Notes: generated by a model not told the origin, from the sequence alone. Shown: positions 37,386-47,456, numbered from the stretch's first letter. The stretch is 64,000 nucleotides of DNA from Perspicuibacillus lycopersici (GCF_025660475.1 NZ_JAOUSF010000001.1:496001-560000); one strand, 5' to 3'. A program made the numbers and translations.

Positions 37386-38192
37386 ATGAAGGATAGACAT
37401 TTAATTGCCCTTGACTTAGATGGAACACTATTAAAAGATGATAAAACCATTTCTGAAAAAACAAAAACAATATTAGACCGTGTGCAAAAAGAAGGTCATA
37501 TTGTGATGATATCTACGGGAAGACCGTATCGCTCAAGTGAAATGTATTATAAAGAATTAGGTTTAACTAGTCCTATTGTCAATTTTAATGGAGCATATGT
37601 ACATCACCCTTTAAGTTCTTCTTTCGGTTCATACCATCAACCTCTTGATTTAAATACTGTTTATGAGATTATCGAAACTAGCTTCGCGCATAATATTGGA
37701 AATATCGTAGCAGAAGTATTAGATAATGTATTTGTTCACTATCATGATGAAAAATTACTAGATATTTTTCATTTAGGGGATCCAAATATAACAACCGGTG
37801 ATTTGCGTACATATTTAAAAGACAATCCAACAAGCCTATTAATTCAGTCGGATGCTGATAATGTGAAAAAAATTCGCCAATACCTCTCCAATACACATGC
37901 AGAAGTAGTTGAACATCGAAGCTGGGGTGCACCTTTTCATGTGATTGAAATTGTGAAGCATGGTGTAAATAAAGCTGTAGGTGTAAAACGAGTGGCAGAC
38001 TATTATCAAATTCCTCAAGAGCGAATTATTGCTTTCGGTGATGAAGATAATGATTTAGAAATGCTACAATTTGCAAAATATGGTGTAGCAATGGGAAATG
38101 GTATCGACTCCGTAAAAAAAATTGCGAAAGATATTACATTAACTAATGAAGAGGACGGAATTGCGGTTTATTTAAAAAAGCATTTATTATAA
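37386..38192 (+). CDS. yitU: Cof-type HAD phosphatase (YitU)
   Basis: A 268-residue class IIB HAD hydrolase: motif I LIALDLDGTLLKDD at the start, motif II STGRP near 39, the Lys motif in HGVNKAVG, and motif IV IAFGDEDNDLEML near 216. In B. subtilis YitU acts on FMN-pathway phosphates (ARPP phosphatase), an assignment I carry over by family. Divergent from yitV. Confidence 0.93.
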   Translation: MKDRHLIALDLDGTLLKDDKTISEKTKTILDRVQKEGHIVMISTGRPYRSSEMYYKELGLTSPIVNFNGAYVHHPLSSSFGSYHQPLDLNTVYEIIETSFAHNIGNIVAEVLDNVFVHYHDEKLLDIFHLGDPNITTGDLRTYLKDNPTSLLIQSDADNVKKIRQYLSNTHAEVVEHRSWGAPFHVIEIVKHGVNKAVGVKRVADYYQIPQERIIAFGDEDNDLEMLQFAKYGVAMGNGIDSVKKIAKDITLTNEEDGIAVYLKKHLL

Positions 38193-38197
38193 CCTAA

Positions 38198-38229
38198 CAA
38201 AAAGACGCTCTATTTGAGCGTCTTTCGTC
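38198..38229. terminator. Bidirectional terminator, yitU / cstA
   Basis: AAAGACGCTC and GAGCGTCTTT, perfect 10-bp arms with 5-base loop between two convergent genes; the minus-strand side has TTTTTG. Confidence 0.9.
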
Positions 38230-38236
38230 TCATTAT

Positions 38237-39670
38237 TTACGATGCAATCTTTTGGTCTACTTCGATTTCCGCTGTTCTGTTTTTCTTCGCTTTTACAAAG
38301 AAGAAAAATGTTAAAATGACGGTAAGCACTAAACCAATAATAAAGGAGACATTTAAATCTAATTTAAATCCTATTTGTGCATTTAAAATATAAACAAAAA
38401 CCATGTATGTCATAAAAATAGCTGGAACTAGTGCGACAATATAATTTTTCTTCTTGACAAATAAATACATAGTCCCAATCCAAAGCGCAATTACAGCTGT
38501 CGCTTGGTTCGCCCAGGAGAAATATCTCCACAGTATATTAAAGTCAATACGTGTTAAAATAATGGATATGACAAACAGTGGAATTGCAATGAATAACCGA
38601 TTCATTATTTTTTTCTGTGCTAAGTTTAAATAATCCGCAATGATATTACGGGCTGCTCGGAATGCCGTATCCCCTGAAGTAATCGGCAATACAATGGCAC
38701 CTAATACAGCAATCGTCCCACCTATTGCACCTAACAATGTCATGGAAACCTCATTTACGACTGCAGACGGCGTTCCTGCATTAATTAATGCATTAAGCTC
38801 TTCCCCACGGAATAAACTCATGGATGCAGCTGCCCAAATCATTGCAATAATCCCTTCCGCAATCATCATCCCATAAAACACATATCTGCCTTGGGATTCT
38901 TTTTCCACTGTTCTTGAAATAATTGGTGACTGTGTCGCATGAAATCCTGACAATGCTCCACAAGTAATCGTAAAAAATAATAAAGGAAAAATAGCTAATT
39001 TGTCTGGATGCATATTAGTTAAAGATAACTCAGGAATTTTTGCACTCGAGAACAATAACCCAATCCCAACACCGATAGTACCAACTAATAAAATGAGACC
39101 AAAAATCGGATAAAATCTACCGATAATTTTATCAATCGGAAGAATCGTGGATAAGAAATAATAAAGGAAGATGACACCAATAATAATGCCAAGCGCAACT
39201 TTTCCATCCATTAAAATAGCTAGTAAGGAAGCTGGTGTTGTGACAAACACCGTACCGACTAATAAAAGCAATAGTAATGCAAACGCATTTACTACATGCT
39301 TTGAAGCATTCCCAAGAAACCTTCCAGCAAGCTCTGGAATATGTGCCCCTTTATTGCGAATGGATATCATTCCTGTTAAGTAATCATGTACTGCTCCAGC
39401 AAAGATGGAACCTAAAACAATCCATAAAAATGCTACTGGTCCAAATAATGCCCCCATTATTGGTCCAAAAATTGGTCCCGTTCCTGCAATGTTTAATAGC
39501 TGAATCATTGCATTTTTTTGCTTTTTCATCGGTACATAATCTACCCCATCCTGATGTGAATAAGCAGGCGTTTTTCTTTCATCCGTAGGACTAAAAATTT
39601 TTTCAATAAATTTCCCATACGTAAAATAACCAACAATTAATAATGCGATTGATACAAAAAATGTAATCAT
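38237..39670 (-). CDS. cstA: CstA-family peptide/pyruvate transporter
   Basis: A 477-residue polytopic membrane protein of the carbon-starvation CstA family, about 13 helices. Hallmarks: MIQLLNIAGTGPIFGPIMGALFGP near residue 55, GAVHDYLTGMISIRNKG near 90 and CGALSGFHATQSP near 240. It is the short form of the family. Members import peptides or pyruvate. I start at MITFFV because GGGAGGAG is 7 bases upstream. A cre-like site overlaps its upstream region. Confidence 0.92.
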   Translation of the reverse strand: MITFFVSIALLIVGYFTYGKFIEKIFSPTDERKTPAYSHQDGVDYVPMKKQKNAMIQLLNIAGTGPIFGPIMGALFGPVAFLWIVLGSIFAGAVHDYLTGMISIRNKGAHIPELAGRFLGNASKHVVNAFALLLLLLVGTVFVTTPASLLAILMDGKVALGIIIGVIFLYYFLSTILPIDKIIGRFYPIFGLILLVGTIGVGIGLLFSSAKIPELSLTNMHPDKLAIFPLLFFTITCGALSGFHATQSPIISRTVEKESQGRYVFYGMMIAEGIIAMIWAAASMSLFRGEELNALINAGTPSAVVNEVSMTLLGAIGGTIAVLGAIVLPITSGDTAFRAARNIIADYLNLAQKKIMNRLFIAIPLFVISIILTRIDFNILWRYFSWANQATAVIALWIGTMYLFVKKKNYIVALVPAIFMTYMVFVYILNAQIGFKLDLNVSFIIGLVLTVILTFFFFVKAKKNRTAEIEVDQKIAS

Positions 39671-39691
39671 GAAAGTTCTCCTCCCCTTTTT

Positions 39692-39705
39692 TGAAAACGC
39701 TTTCC
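39692..39705. promoter_or_regulatory. cre site upstream of cstA
   Basis: TGAAAACGCTTTCC matches the catabolite-response element consensus at all but the last position, 22 bases upstream of the cstA start. It fits the known CcpA repression of cstA in Bacillus. Confidence 0.8.
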
Positions 39706-39928
39706 TTTTCACAAAATTATTTTATTATGGAATTATCATTCATGCAAGAAAAAATTATTAAAACAGGTATAGCTTTTACGCGGAAAACACTAAACTATTT
39801 ATGCGAAAAGATCTCTTTATTGGCCATGAAAAAATTGCTTGTTTTTATTTTTTTGATTCGCATACACTAAATCATGAACGGGCGAGGTGAATCGTTCCGT
39901 TCAAATAAATAAATGGGGGGATTTAACA

Positions 39929-40066
39929 ATGGGCAGAAGTAGCAAATCGAAACGTTTTGTAAAACAAGGTGTAGATGCTGTTTCAAAGCACGCTGAGAAA
40001 ATCCCTTACCATTTAACGTATGCAGAAGCTGAAGCAAGAAAAATGAATAACGACTCGCTTTCTTAG
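39929..40066 (+). CDS. 45-residue basic peptide
   Basis: Open frame MGRSSKSKRFVKQGVDAVSK through EARKMNNDSLS, with G-rich ribosome binding site GGGGGG about 9 bases before ATG and a terminator 35 bases after the stop. It is basic, with no hydrophobic segment and no cysteine. Composition is like small forespore or DNA-associated peptides, but I know no family. It lies alone between cstA and yitT. Confidence 0.65.
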   Translation: MGRSSKSKRFVKQGVDAVSKHAEKIPYHLTYAEAEARKMNNDSLS

Positions 40067-40099
40067 GCGATGTCACCATCCGCTCACGAACAATTGAGC

Positions 40100-40136
40100 A
40101 GAAAAGGACAGCCATTGTTATGTGCTGTCCTTTTCG
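40100..40136. terminator. Bidirectional terminator between the 45-residue gene and yitT
   Basis: AAAAGGACAGC and GCTGTCCTTTT, perfect 11-bp arms with 11-base loop, directly at the end of yitT. Confidence 0.88.
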
Positions 40137-40979
40137 TTAACTTTTTCTAAATACACCAATGACTGATTCTGTTTGTAATATATTCGTGAATGCTTTCGGA
40201 TCAATTTCTTTTATTATACGTTTTAATTCAAACAATTCATATCGACTTATAACCGTTATTAGTAACTCTTTTCCTTCTTCTGAATACGCACCACGTGCTG
40301 GAACAATGGTAACTCCTCTTGTTAATTGCTTTAATATTTCCTTCTTTAGATCAGACGTATTTTTTGTTACAATCATCGCCGTTAATTTTTGTGACTGAGT
40401 ATGAATAATATCAATTACTTTAGAGGAAGAAAATAAGACGACAAGGGTATATAATGCCTTTTCCCAGCCAAATAAGTAACCTGCCGAGAGAATAATAATA
40501 CTATTGAGCATCATCGTATATTTTCCTACTGGCTGATCCATTTTCCTTGATAAAACTAAAGCAATAATATCTAAACCACCTGTAGAGGCTCCATATCGTA
40601 AGGTCATTCCTACCCCAATGGCACCTATAACCCCTCCAAAAACTGCATTCAATAAAATATCATGTGATAAGGAATAAATTGGAATAATGTTTAAAAATAC
40701 CGACGTAATAATAACACTTAAAAAGCTGTACAAAGTAAAGGATTTTCCTATTTTTACCCACCCAAGTATCGTTACCGGTATGTTTAGTAGGAATAAAAAT
40801 ATTCCAACCGAAATATCGATATGTAAAAAATCGGAAAAAATACGAGCTAGTAATTGCGATAATCCCGAAAACCCACTGGAATAAACATTAGCAGGAATTA
40901 AAAATAAGTTCATCGAAGCAGCAAATAAGATTGAACCTACAATAACTACAAGTAATTTTTTTATATGTGATAAAACCAC
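40137..40979 (-). CDS. yitT: YitT-family membrane protein (DUF161/DUF2179)
   Basis: A 280-residue protein with five to six membrane helices (residues about 5-190, with GVGMTLRYGASTGGLDIIALVLSRK typical of the family). A soluble C-terminal DUF2179 domain follows (AMIVTKNTSDLKKEILKQLTRGVTIV...). Function unknown. I start at GTG 40979, which has GGAGG 7 bases upstream; an ATG two codons earlier is too close, and upstream in-frame ATGs lack ribosome binding sites. Confidence 0.88.
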   Translation of the reverse strand: MVLSHIKKLLVVIVGSILFAASMNLFLIPANVYSSGFSGLSQLLARIFSDFLHIDISVGIFLFLLNIPVTILGWVKIGKSFTLYSFLSVIITSVFLNIIPIYSLSHDILLNAVFGGVIGAIGVGMTLRYGASTGGLDIIALVLSRKMDQPVGKYTMMLNSIIILSAGYLFGWEKALYTLVVLFSSSKVIDIIHTQSQKLTAMIVTKNTSDLKKEILKQLTRGVTIVPARGAYSEEGKELLITVISRYELFELKRIIKEIDPKAFTNILQTESVIGVFRKS

Positions 40980-41120
40980 AAGCATTCCTCCCGTTAAATT
41001 GACATTCATTTTTATATTATTACCCTTATTAATTAAATACTTTCCTTTCGATTGTTTTATTGTTATAGTCAACATGGTAAACTATTAATAAAGATAAAGT
41101 TTTTTGAAAGTGGTGATAAC

Positions 41121-42002
41121 ATGTCTAAAGTAAAAATACTGACAGACAGTGGTAGTGACTTACCGTTAACTTTTTTAAATGAGTACAACGTGACATTACT
41201 ACCATTACAAGTGCATTTAGATGACAAGGAATACGAGGATGTAATCGCAATTAACCCAAAGGTTATTTATGATGCGATGCGAAGCGGGAAAGCACCAAAA
41301 ACATCACAAGTTTCTCCTAACACAATTAAAGATAAATTTACCGAGCTAGCAATTCAAAAGCAACCAAGTGTTTACATAGCATTTTCCTCTGAGTTATCCG
41401 GAACATATCAAACCGCTGTAATGATACGTGAACAAGTGCTAGAGGATTACCCAGAGCTTGACTTAACAATTATTGATTCCAAATGCGCCTCTTTAGGACA
41501 CGGACTAGTTGTCCTTCATGCGGCAAAATTAGCTGAAAACGGTGCTTCAAAGGAAACAATCATTAATGAAGTAAATCATTATTGTCAGCATATGGAACAT
41601 TTGTTCACAGTTGATGATCTTGAATATTTACGTCGTGGTGGACGAGTTTCCCGCGCATCTGCTTTCGTTGGCGGCCTACTTAATGTAAAACCATTATTAA
41701 ATGTCGAAGACGGTAAATTGATTCCATTGGAAAAACATCGTGGCCGTAAAAAGCTATTTAATCGAATTATCGAATTAATGGAGGAACGTGGAGTTAATTT
41801 AGAAGATCAATTAATCGGTATTAGTCATGGGGACGATGAAGAAACGGCATTGCAAATTAAACAATCAATCGAGGAAAAATTTGGTAGTAAGCATTTTCTT
41901 ATCAATATGGTCGGTTCCACTATCGGTGCCCATTCTGGACCTGGTACGATTGCCATATTCTTTTTAAATGAAAAAGCGAATACCCAATACGATATTTCCT
42001 AA
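41121..42002 (+). CDS. yitS: DegV-family fatty-acid-binding protein (YitS)
   Basis: A 293-residue DegV protein: KILTDSGSDLPLTFL at the start, PKTSQVSPNTIKDKF near residue 60, FSSELSGTYQTA near 90, and IIDSKCASLGHG near 125. DegV/FakB proteins bind fatty acids and present them to FakA kinase for exogenous lipid use. Start at MSKVKI; the frame extends 23 codons upstream without a ribosome binding site. Confidence 0.93.
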   Translation: MSKVKILTDSGSDLPLTFLNEYNVTLLPLQVHLDDKEYEDVIAINPKVIYDAMRSGKAPKTSQVSPNTIKDKFTELAIQKQPSVYIAFSSELSGTYQTAVMIREQVLEDYPELDLTIIDSKCASLGHGLVVLHAAKLAENGASKETIINEVNHYCQHMEHLFTVDDLEYLRRGGRVSRASAFVGGLLNVKPLLNVEDGKLIPLEKHRGRKKLFNRIIELMEERGVNLEDQLIGISHGDDEETALQIKQSIEEKFGSKHFLINMVGSTIGAHSGPGTIAIFFLNEKANTQYDIS

Positions 42003-42057
42003 TAATACAATGGAGGCTCTCTTCCTTTGAATAAAACAAATGAAAGGGATGGATTCC

Positions 42058-42189
42058 ATGTCACGCACTTCTGATAATGAAAAGAAACCGAAAGATAATC
42101 AAGCATTAAGAGAAAAAAAGAACGAAATGCGGGAAAAAAATCGTCAAGCTGGAAAGCATCAATATTCCAAAAAGACGGACCATCTGTAA
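42058..42189 (+). CDS. DUF3941-like small basic peptide
   Basis: A 43-residue highly charged peptide, MSRTSDNEKKPKDNQAL to SKKTDHL, resembling the DUF3941 family of Bacillus. AAAGGGATGG precedes ATG. It follows yitS by 55 bases and precedes a terminator, so may share its transcript. Function unknown. Confidence 0.75.
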   Translation: MSRTSDNEKKPKDNQALREKKNEMREKNRQAGKHQYSKKTDHL

Positions 42190-42204
42190 TCCTTTTTAAT
42201 TTCC

Positions 42205-42246
42205 AGGCTTTCTATCGTGAAAACGTTAGAAAGCCTTATTTTTTGA
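42205..42246 (+). terminator. Terminator after the DUF3941-like gene
   Basis: AGGCTTTCTA and TAGAAAGCCT, perfect 10-bp arms, followed by TATTTTTTG. Confidence 0.9.
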
Positions 42247-42285
42247 AAAAAACTTGACAAAGGCATGCTACAATTTACTTGCCTG

Positions 42286-42314
42286 TTGTTTCTATTTTTA
42301 GATTTTATTATAAT
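42286..42314 (+). promoter_or_regulatory. Sigma-A promoter of yajQ
   Basis: TTGTTT and TATAAT with exactly 17 bases between, 29 bases before the ATG. Confidence 0.75.
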
Positions 42315-42343
42315 ATGGGTAATAAAAGGAACGGAGGATGTAA

Positions 42344-42835
42344 ATGGCAAAGGATAGTTCATTTGATATCGTGTCAAAAATTGATTTATCAGAGGTTACA
42401 AATGCAATTAATATGACGCTAAAAGAAATCCAAACACGATATGATTTCAAGGGAAGCAAAAGTGAGGTAAAACTTGATAATGAAGAGCTTGTCTTATTAT
42501 CTGACGATGAATTTAAATTAGAGCAATTGAAGGATGTTTTACTTGGGAAGCTAATTAAACGAAATGTACCAATTAAGAATTTGCATTATGGAAAGTTAGA
42601 AAACGCTTCTGGCGGTACGGTAAGACAGCGCGCTACCCTTGTCCAAGGGATTGATAAGGAAAATGCAAAGAAAATCAATTCTTTAATCAAAGATAGCGGA
42701 TTAAAGGTGAAAAGCCAAATCCAAGATGATCAAATTCGTGTGACTGGTAAGAGTAAAGATGACTTACAAAAAGTAATTGCAGTCATTCGTGATGGCGACC
42801 TACCAATTGATGTACAATTCGTTAATTATCGCTAA
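42344..42835 (+). CDS. yajQ: YajQ-family nucleotide-binding protein
   Basis: A 163-residue UPF0234/YajQ protein: [19 protein letters not shown] at the start and [25 protein letters not shown] near 130. Family members bind nucleic acids, and one (Xanthomonas) binds cyclic di-GMP. The window also encodes a cyclic di-GMP domain protein at 56003. GGAGGATG ribosome binding site; own promoter and terminator. Confidence 0.95.
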   Translation: MAKDSSFDIVSKIDLSEVTNAINMTLKEIQTRYDFKGSKSEVKLDNEELVLLSDDEFKLEQLKDVLLGKLIKRNVPIKNLHYGKLENASGGTVRQRATLVQGIDKENAKKINSLIKDSGLKVKSQIQDDQIRVTGKSKDDLQKVIAVIRDGDLPIDVQFVNYR

Positions 42836-42879
42836 AAAAAGGACTAATTCATTGGTTTCCAAATGAATTAGTCCTTTTT
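42836..42879 (+). terminator. Terminator of yajQ
   Basis: GGACTAATTCATT and AATGAATTAGTCC are perfect 13-bp arms flanked by A and T runs, directly after the stop. Confidence 0.95.
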
Positions 42880-43042
42880 GAAATTTATTAATATAACAAA
42901 AGTGAGTACAATCAGCAGCGAAGTAATCATCATAAATCTAATCTATTATAAAAGAATGTTTCCTAAGAGTGTTGGTATTTCTTAAGATATAATAGAAAAA
43001 TTACTAAGCAACCTAATACACGTATAATCCACGAAAAAAAGC

Positions 43043-43152
43043 ATCAGTTTCGCGACGTACGAACTGCAGCAAGACAAGCGGGAAAATCAAGACACTAACC
43101 ACTAGCACTCCTGCTTGTCCGAATGGATGTACGGAGTGTAATCAGTTCGCGA
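43043..43152. repeat. GC-richer palindromic element flanked by a direct repeat
   Basis: ATCAGTTTCGCGA (43043-43055) is nearly repeated as ATCAGTTCGCGA (43141-43152). Between them, CGTAC (43056) pairs with GTACG (43129), and GACAAGCGGG (43073) pairs with CCTGCTTGTC (43110) with one mismatch. No open frame or terminator fits. It stands out by composition in the otherwise empty 337-base gap 42880-43216. Confidence 0.55.
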
Positions 43153-43216
43153 GTTATTTCCAGACATCAATACTCTATACGAAAATAGTTTTTATATAAT
43201 TTATATATGGAATTAA

Positions 43217-44254
43217 CTATAATTCTCCATCTAAATCATACGTCCCACAAGATGAGCGCTCGATAATTTGGTGCGGAATAATAATACGCTTCGTTGGTTC
43301 CTGTGGATTTTCAATCATTCCGATCAAGTTTTTTACTGCTTCCATTCCTAAACTAAGAATATTAATATCTATCGACGTTAGTGCAGGGTTGGATAATTCG
43401 GCAAACAATGCGTTATTGAAGCTAACAATCGAAATATCCTCCGGAACATTCAATCCTAATTCATGGGTAGTACGTAAAACTCCTAATGACATCAAGTCAT
43501 CCACTACAAGCAATGCCGTTGGTGGATTATCTAATGATAAAAGCTCTCTAACAGCTACTTGTCCTCCCTTAAGGAGAAAATTCTCATGGATTACATACTC
43601 GTTTTTTAGCTCAATTCCCGCTTCCATTAATGCCTTCTTATAACCTTGAAGACGATCATTTGTAACCATCAAATTTTTATTTCCCCCAATAAATCCAATA
43701 CACGAATGTCCCAGCTTAATCAAGTATTCAGTACCTTCTTTGGCTGCAGAAATATTATCATTATCTACATGGGTAATTTGCTCTGTATATTCATAAGGTT
43801 TTCCAATTAACACAAATGGAAACTTATTTTTTCTAAGATAAACGACAATTTTATCATTCATTTTCGAATATAACAAAATGATTCCATCGACACGTCGACC
43901 TTGTACCATTTTTACAACATCATCATAAATTTCATCTTCCGTTTTACCTGTTGTGAGCTGTAATGAATAATGCTTTTGATGTACCCCTTCGCTTATTCCA
44001 CGCAATACTTCCGAATAAAAAGGATTTTGAAAAGCCAAATTACCTGAGCTTGGAAAAACAATTCCGATTACTTGAGTTGATTGGCTAGCTAAGCTTCTCG
44101 CAATGAAATTCGGATGATATCCAAGCTTATCCATCACTTCACGGACACGTTTTTTTGTTTCTTCGCTAATTCTCGGACTATCTGCAATGACTCTCGATAC
44201 AGTGGATGGGGCTACATTTGCAGCTTTTGCCACATCTTTAATTGTAATGGCCAA
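43217..44254 (-). CDS. LacI-family maltodextrin regulator
   Basis: A 345-residue LacI/GalR repressor: helix-turn-helix TIKDVAKAANVAPSTVSRVI and hinge SQSTQVIGIVFP, then the periplasmic-binding-type effector domain. It ends the maltodextrin cluster like MalR/MdxR of other Firmicutes, and the palindromes GCAAACGTTTGC in this cluster are its likely operators. The start is TTG 44254 with AAGGGGTGAT before it. Confidence 0.9.
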   Translation of the reverse strand: MAITIKDVAKAANVAPSTVSRVIADSPRISEETKKRVREVMDKLGYHPNFIARSLASQSTQVIGIVFPSSGNLAFQNPFYSEVLRGISEGVHQKHYSLQLTTGKTEDEIYDDVVKMVQGRRVDGIILLYSKMNDKIVVYLRKNKFPFVLIGKPYEYTEQITHVDNDNISAAKEGTEYLIKLGHSCIGFIGGNKNLMVTNDRLQGYKKALMEAGIELKNEYVIHENFLLKGGQVAVRELLSLDNPPTALLVVDDLMSLGVLRTTHELGLNVPEDISIVSFNNALFAELSNPALTSIDINILSLGMEAVKNLIGMIENPQEPTKRIIIPHQIIERSSCGTYDLDGEL

Positions 44255-44351
44255 TATAATCACCCCTTGTTAATCAACACTTTCCATACACGGTAAGTAT
44301 AAAAACACTTTCTCTGATTATTTAGAAAAAATCGTGAAATTAGTAACATAA

Positions 44352-45176
44352 TTATTTACGCGAATTTATTGGTTCATCTTGAAAACGTGAAGAAAGAAAA
44401 ATGGCTAATAGCATAAAAATTAATCCAAAGGATTGAATTAAGATTATTGTAATAATATCAAAAGATATTAAGCCAACAATCATGGAAATAACTGTACTCA
44501 ATCCCGCAGCATTTAAAACTAAATTAATTGATTCTTTAAATGTCTTAATCGAAGATGATTTTCTCGTTAAATAAACGAAAAATGCAGAACCTAATACGAT
44601 AAATAGGAAATTGACCAATAATAGAATGAAAACTACAAAAATCATACTTCCTACAACATATGTTTGATTTTGATAAAACCATTGCTCTGAAATAGCTTGT
44701 TTAAATTCTTCCACATTAGAGACATTCTCGACAGAAAAATCCTTTGTATAGCGAATATTACTTGTCGCCTTATCTCCTTCTTTAATCACCATTTCCTCTT
44801 GTAAGAAAAGAATAGCATTATCTGCCTTTAATGCTTCTTCAACTTCTGTTTCGGTCAAATTCCCTCCAACTACACCATTTGGCTTCTCCATATAAAAGCC
44901 TTCTGTGAGCTCCATTTGTCCATTTTGAAAACTAGCATTTTCCATTTGAGACCAAACGGAATCATCGACAAGTTCAAATGCATTTGGAAACGAGCCCTCT
45001 ATCGGAAAGGCATCCATTTTGGAAAAATGAAGCGAAACAGGAATCATTAATAATCCATTTAAAAATAAAACGGCAATAAAGATTTGAAACCAGTTCAAAT
45101 CTTTACGACCCTTTAGCACGTTTTTTGGTAACCAAAAGCTCTTAAAAAAATTGATCGGAAAGATATCTGTTTTCAT
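44352..45176 (-). CDS. DUF1189 membrane protein of the maltodextrin operon (YvdJ-like)
   Basis: A 274-residue protein with one N-terminal membrane helix (about 30-48), a roughly 110-residue outside domain, and four C-terminal helices. DUF1189 proteins regularly follow malG-type genes in Firmicutes; the function is unknown, perhaps assembly or tuning of the importer. It lies 63 bases after mdxG on the same strand. Confidence 0.85.
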   Translation of the reverse strand: MKTDIFPINFFKSFWLPKNVLKGRKDLNWFQIFIAVLFLNGLLMIPVSLHFSKMDAFPIEGSFPNAFELVDDSVWSQMENASFQNGQMELTEGFYMEKPNGVVGGNLTETEVEEALKADNAILFLQEEMVIKEGDKATSNIRYTKDFSVENVSNVEEFKQAISEQWFYQNQTYVVGSMIFVVFILLLVNFLFIVLGSAFFVYLTRKSSSIKTFKESINLVLNAAGLSTVISMIVGLISFDIITIILIQSFGLIFMLLAIFLSSRFQDEPINSRK

Positions 45177-45239
45177 TCCAATTCATCATTCCTTTTCACG
45201 TTCTGACCATCCGTGCAATATTTGCAGGGAATTATCAGC

Positions 45240-46091
45240 TTATCCTTTTGTACCACCAGCTGTTAATCCTGAAACAAAATGTTTTTGAAGCATGAAGAAC
45301 AGAATAGTGATTGGTAATGCGATTAAAATCGCTCCTGCTGCAAATAATGCAACTTTTTGATCCATCGGATTGCTAATAAATGTTTGCAACCCAATTGCTA
45401 CTGTATAATGTTCTGGTGTACGAAGCAAGAATTTTGCTAACATATATTCACCAAATGGTGTCATAAATGCCCAAAGTGCTTGTACAGCAATCATTGGTTT
45501 TACTAGTGGTAACACAATTTGCCAAAAGATTCTTATATGTCCAGCACCATCTAATTTGGCTGATTCATCTAAATCAATCGGTACTGTATCAAAATATCCC
45601 TTCATTAACCATGTATTCATCGGTATCCCGCCACCAATGTAAAGGAATGTTAAAAACCAAATTTGGTCTAGTGCACCAAGAAGCAATGCCATTACATAAA
45701 ATGCTGTTAATGCTGCAGTTGTTGGTACCATTTGAACAATTAAGAAAAATGTTAAAGTTTTTTTACGGCCAATAAAGCGGTAACGGCTATACGTATACCC
45801 AGCTAATGTAACAATAGCTACTTGAACAACCATTGCAACTAGAGCAATAATTATAGTATTTAAATACCATTGACCATATAACGTTTCTGTAAATAATCTT
45901 TGGAAATTATTTAATGTCCAATCCGCAGTCAAGTCTAAATCAAATGCTACTAAATTTCCTTTTTTAAAGGCGGAGCTAGCAGTAATTAATAAAGGATAAA
46001 TAATCACAACAGCCAAAATTAGCAAATATAAATACGTGAATAACTTATTGACAGCACGGGAAGATTTTTGGGATTTCATTAATTTGCTCAT
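45240..46091 (-). CDS. mdxG: Maltodextrin ABC transporter permease MdxG (MalG)
   Basis: A 283-residue permease with six membrane helices and the EAA loop [25 protein letters not shown] near residue 185. Partner of MdxF. ATG at 46091 has GGAGG 7 bases upstream and follows the mdxF stop by two bases, so translation is coupled. No ATPase gene is in the cluster; a shared MsmX-type ATPase elsewhere is expected. Confidence 0.93.
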   Translation of the reverse strand: MSKLMKSQKSSRAVNKLFTYLYLLILAVVIIYPLLITASSAFKKGNLVAFDLDLTADWTLNNFQRLFTETLYGQWYLNTIIIALVAMVVQVAIVTLAGYTYSRYRFIGRKKTLTFFLIVQMVPTTAALTAFYVMALLLGALDQIWFLTFLYIGGGIPMNTWLMKGYFDTVPIDLDESAKLDGAGHIRIFWQIVLPLVKPMIAVQALWAFMTPFGEYMLAKFLLRTPEHYTVAIGLQTFISNPMDQKVALFAAGAILIALPITILFFMLQKHFVSGLTAGGTKG

Positions 46092-46093
46092 AC

Positions 46094-47395
46094 TCAATCC
46101 TCCATTTCAAATGCTTTTGTTTTCTTAAATACTAATAATGATATACCGATAACAATAATCGAAATCATGATAGTAACAGCTGCGGCAACATTATATTGCG
46201 GAGATGTTCCTGTTGTTAATTTGTAAATCCATGAAATAAGGATATCTGTAGAACCTGCTCCAGCTCCTACACTTCCCGGACCACCTTCATTAAATAAGTA
46301 AATCATTGAGAAGTTATTAAAATTACCTGTATATTGCGTTACGAAAATTGGTGTTGCAATTGCAAAGATTGCAGGCATTGTAATCGTTCTAAAGCGTTGG
46401 ATTGCATTTGCACCGTCAATTTTTGCTGCTTCATACAAATCTTCAGGTATGGATTGTAAAATTCCGGAAACTAGTACGTAAATGAACGGGAAGCCCAACC
46501 AACCTTGTATCATAATAATCGCAATTTTCGTCCAGAAAGGATCTGTCTTCCAGGAAATAGCATCTATATCGATAAATGGAAGATGATTTAATAATGGTAT
46601 TACTTGGGTATTAATTGCCCCGATACTGTCATTAAACATATTTGAAAAACTCATAATCGTAATGAATGCAGGAACAGCCCAAGGTAGTAAGAAAATTATA
46701 CCGAAAAATCTTCTGCCTTTAATAAATTTCTGATTTAATACGACCGCTGTAAATACACCGATAACAATTTGCAATGTAGTTGCAGCAAAGGTCCAAATTA
46801 CTGTCCAAGATAAAACAGCCATAAATGAATCACGGTAAGAGCTTAAGAAAAAGATATCTTTAAATGTATCAAACCCTACCCAATCGACTAAATTCGCTGG
46901 TGGTATATGATAAAAATCATAGTTTGTAAAGGCAGTTAAAACTGTAACTAATACTGGAAATACAATAGCAAAAATCATCGCTGCATAAGCAGGAAGTGCT
47001 AGTAAATAAGAAAAACCATTTTGGTAGACATTCTTCATAATATCTATAAATGATTTATTCGTTTTAATTCCAATGGAAGCTAATGTAGCTACCCGTTTTG
47101 CATCATAAATGTTAATTGCATATAAAATTAGAAAAATTGCTAGTATTAATAATTGCAAAGAACCTTCAATTAGCATAAATAGTGAATGATCTTGTCCTGG
47201 TGTGACACCTAGGGTAAATAAACCTGTCATAGCCTCTATACCGAAAGTTGCCATCTGTATGATGAATACGAAGAAAATAGCAAGGAAGACAACCCCTTTA
47301 AAAGGTTGTTTATTATAAAACTGACCTAAACCAGGAATGATAGAGAGCAGTGCAGCTTTTTTGATTCGTTCTTGACCGTTATTATTTAATTCCAC
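46094..47395 (-). CDS. mdxF: Maltodextrin ABC transporter permease MdxF (MalF)
   Basis: A 433-residue permease with about eight membrane helices: an N-terminal pair ([23 protein letters not shown], residues about 14-36, then another) and the core with the EAA loop [24 protein letters not shown] near 318. The N-terminal extension is typical of Gram-positive MalF. It is separated from mdxE by a stem-loop that may set their expression ratio. Confidence 0.94.
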   Translation of the reverse strand: MELNNNGQERIKKAALLSIIPGLGQFYNKQPFKGVVFLAIFFVFIIQMATFGIEAMTGLFTLGVTPGQDHSLFMLIEGSLQLLILAIFLILYAINIYDAKRVATLASIGIKTNKSFIDIMKNVYQNGFSYLLALPAYAAMIFAIVFPVLVTVLTAFTNYDFYHIPPANLVDWVGFDTFKDIFFLSSYRDSFMAVLSWTVIWTFAATTLQIVIGVFTAVVLNQKFIKGRRFFGIIFLLPWAVPAFITIMSFSNMFNDSIGAINTQVIPLLNHLPFIDIDAISWKTDPFWTKIAIIMIQGWLGFPFIYVLVSGILQSIPEDLYEAAKIDGANAIQRFRTITMPAIFAIATPIFVTQYTGNFNNFSMIYLFNEGGPGSVGAGAGSTDILISWIYKLTTGTSPQYNVAAAVTIMISIIVIGISLLVFKKTKAFEMED

Positions 47396-47412
47396 TGGAA
47401 GTTCACTCCCTC

Positions 47413-47456
47413 TTTTTTAAAAAATTTCGGCAGAGAATTTCGTTCATTCTCCGCCG
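47413..47456 (-). terminator. mdxE-mdxF intergenic stem-loop (attenuator-like)
   Basis: CGGCAGAGAAT (47428-47438) pairs with ATTCTCCGCCG (47446-47456), 10 of 11 positions, followed on the minus strand by AAATTTTTT. It probably lets only part of the transcripts read into mdxF. Confidence 0.75.
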
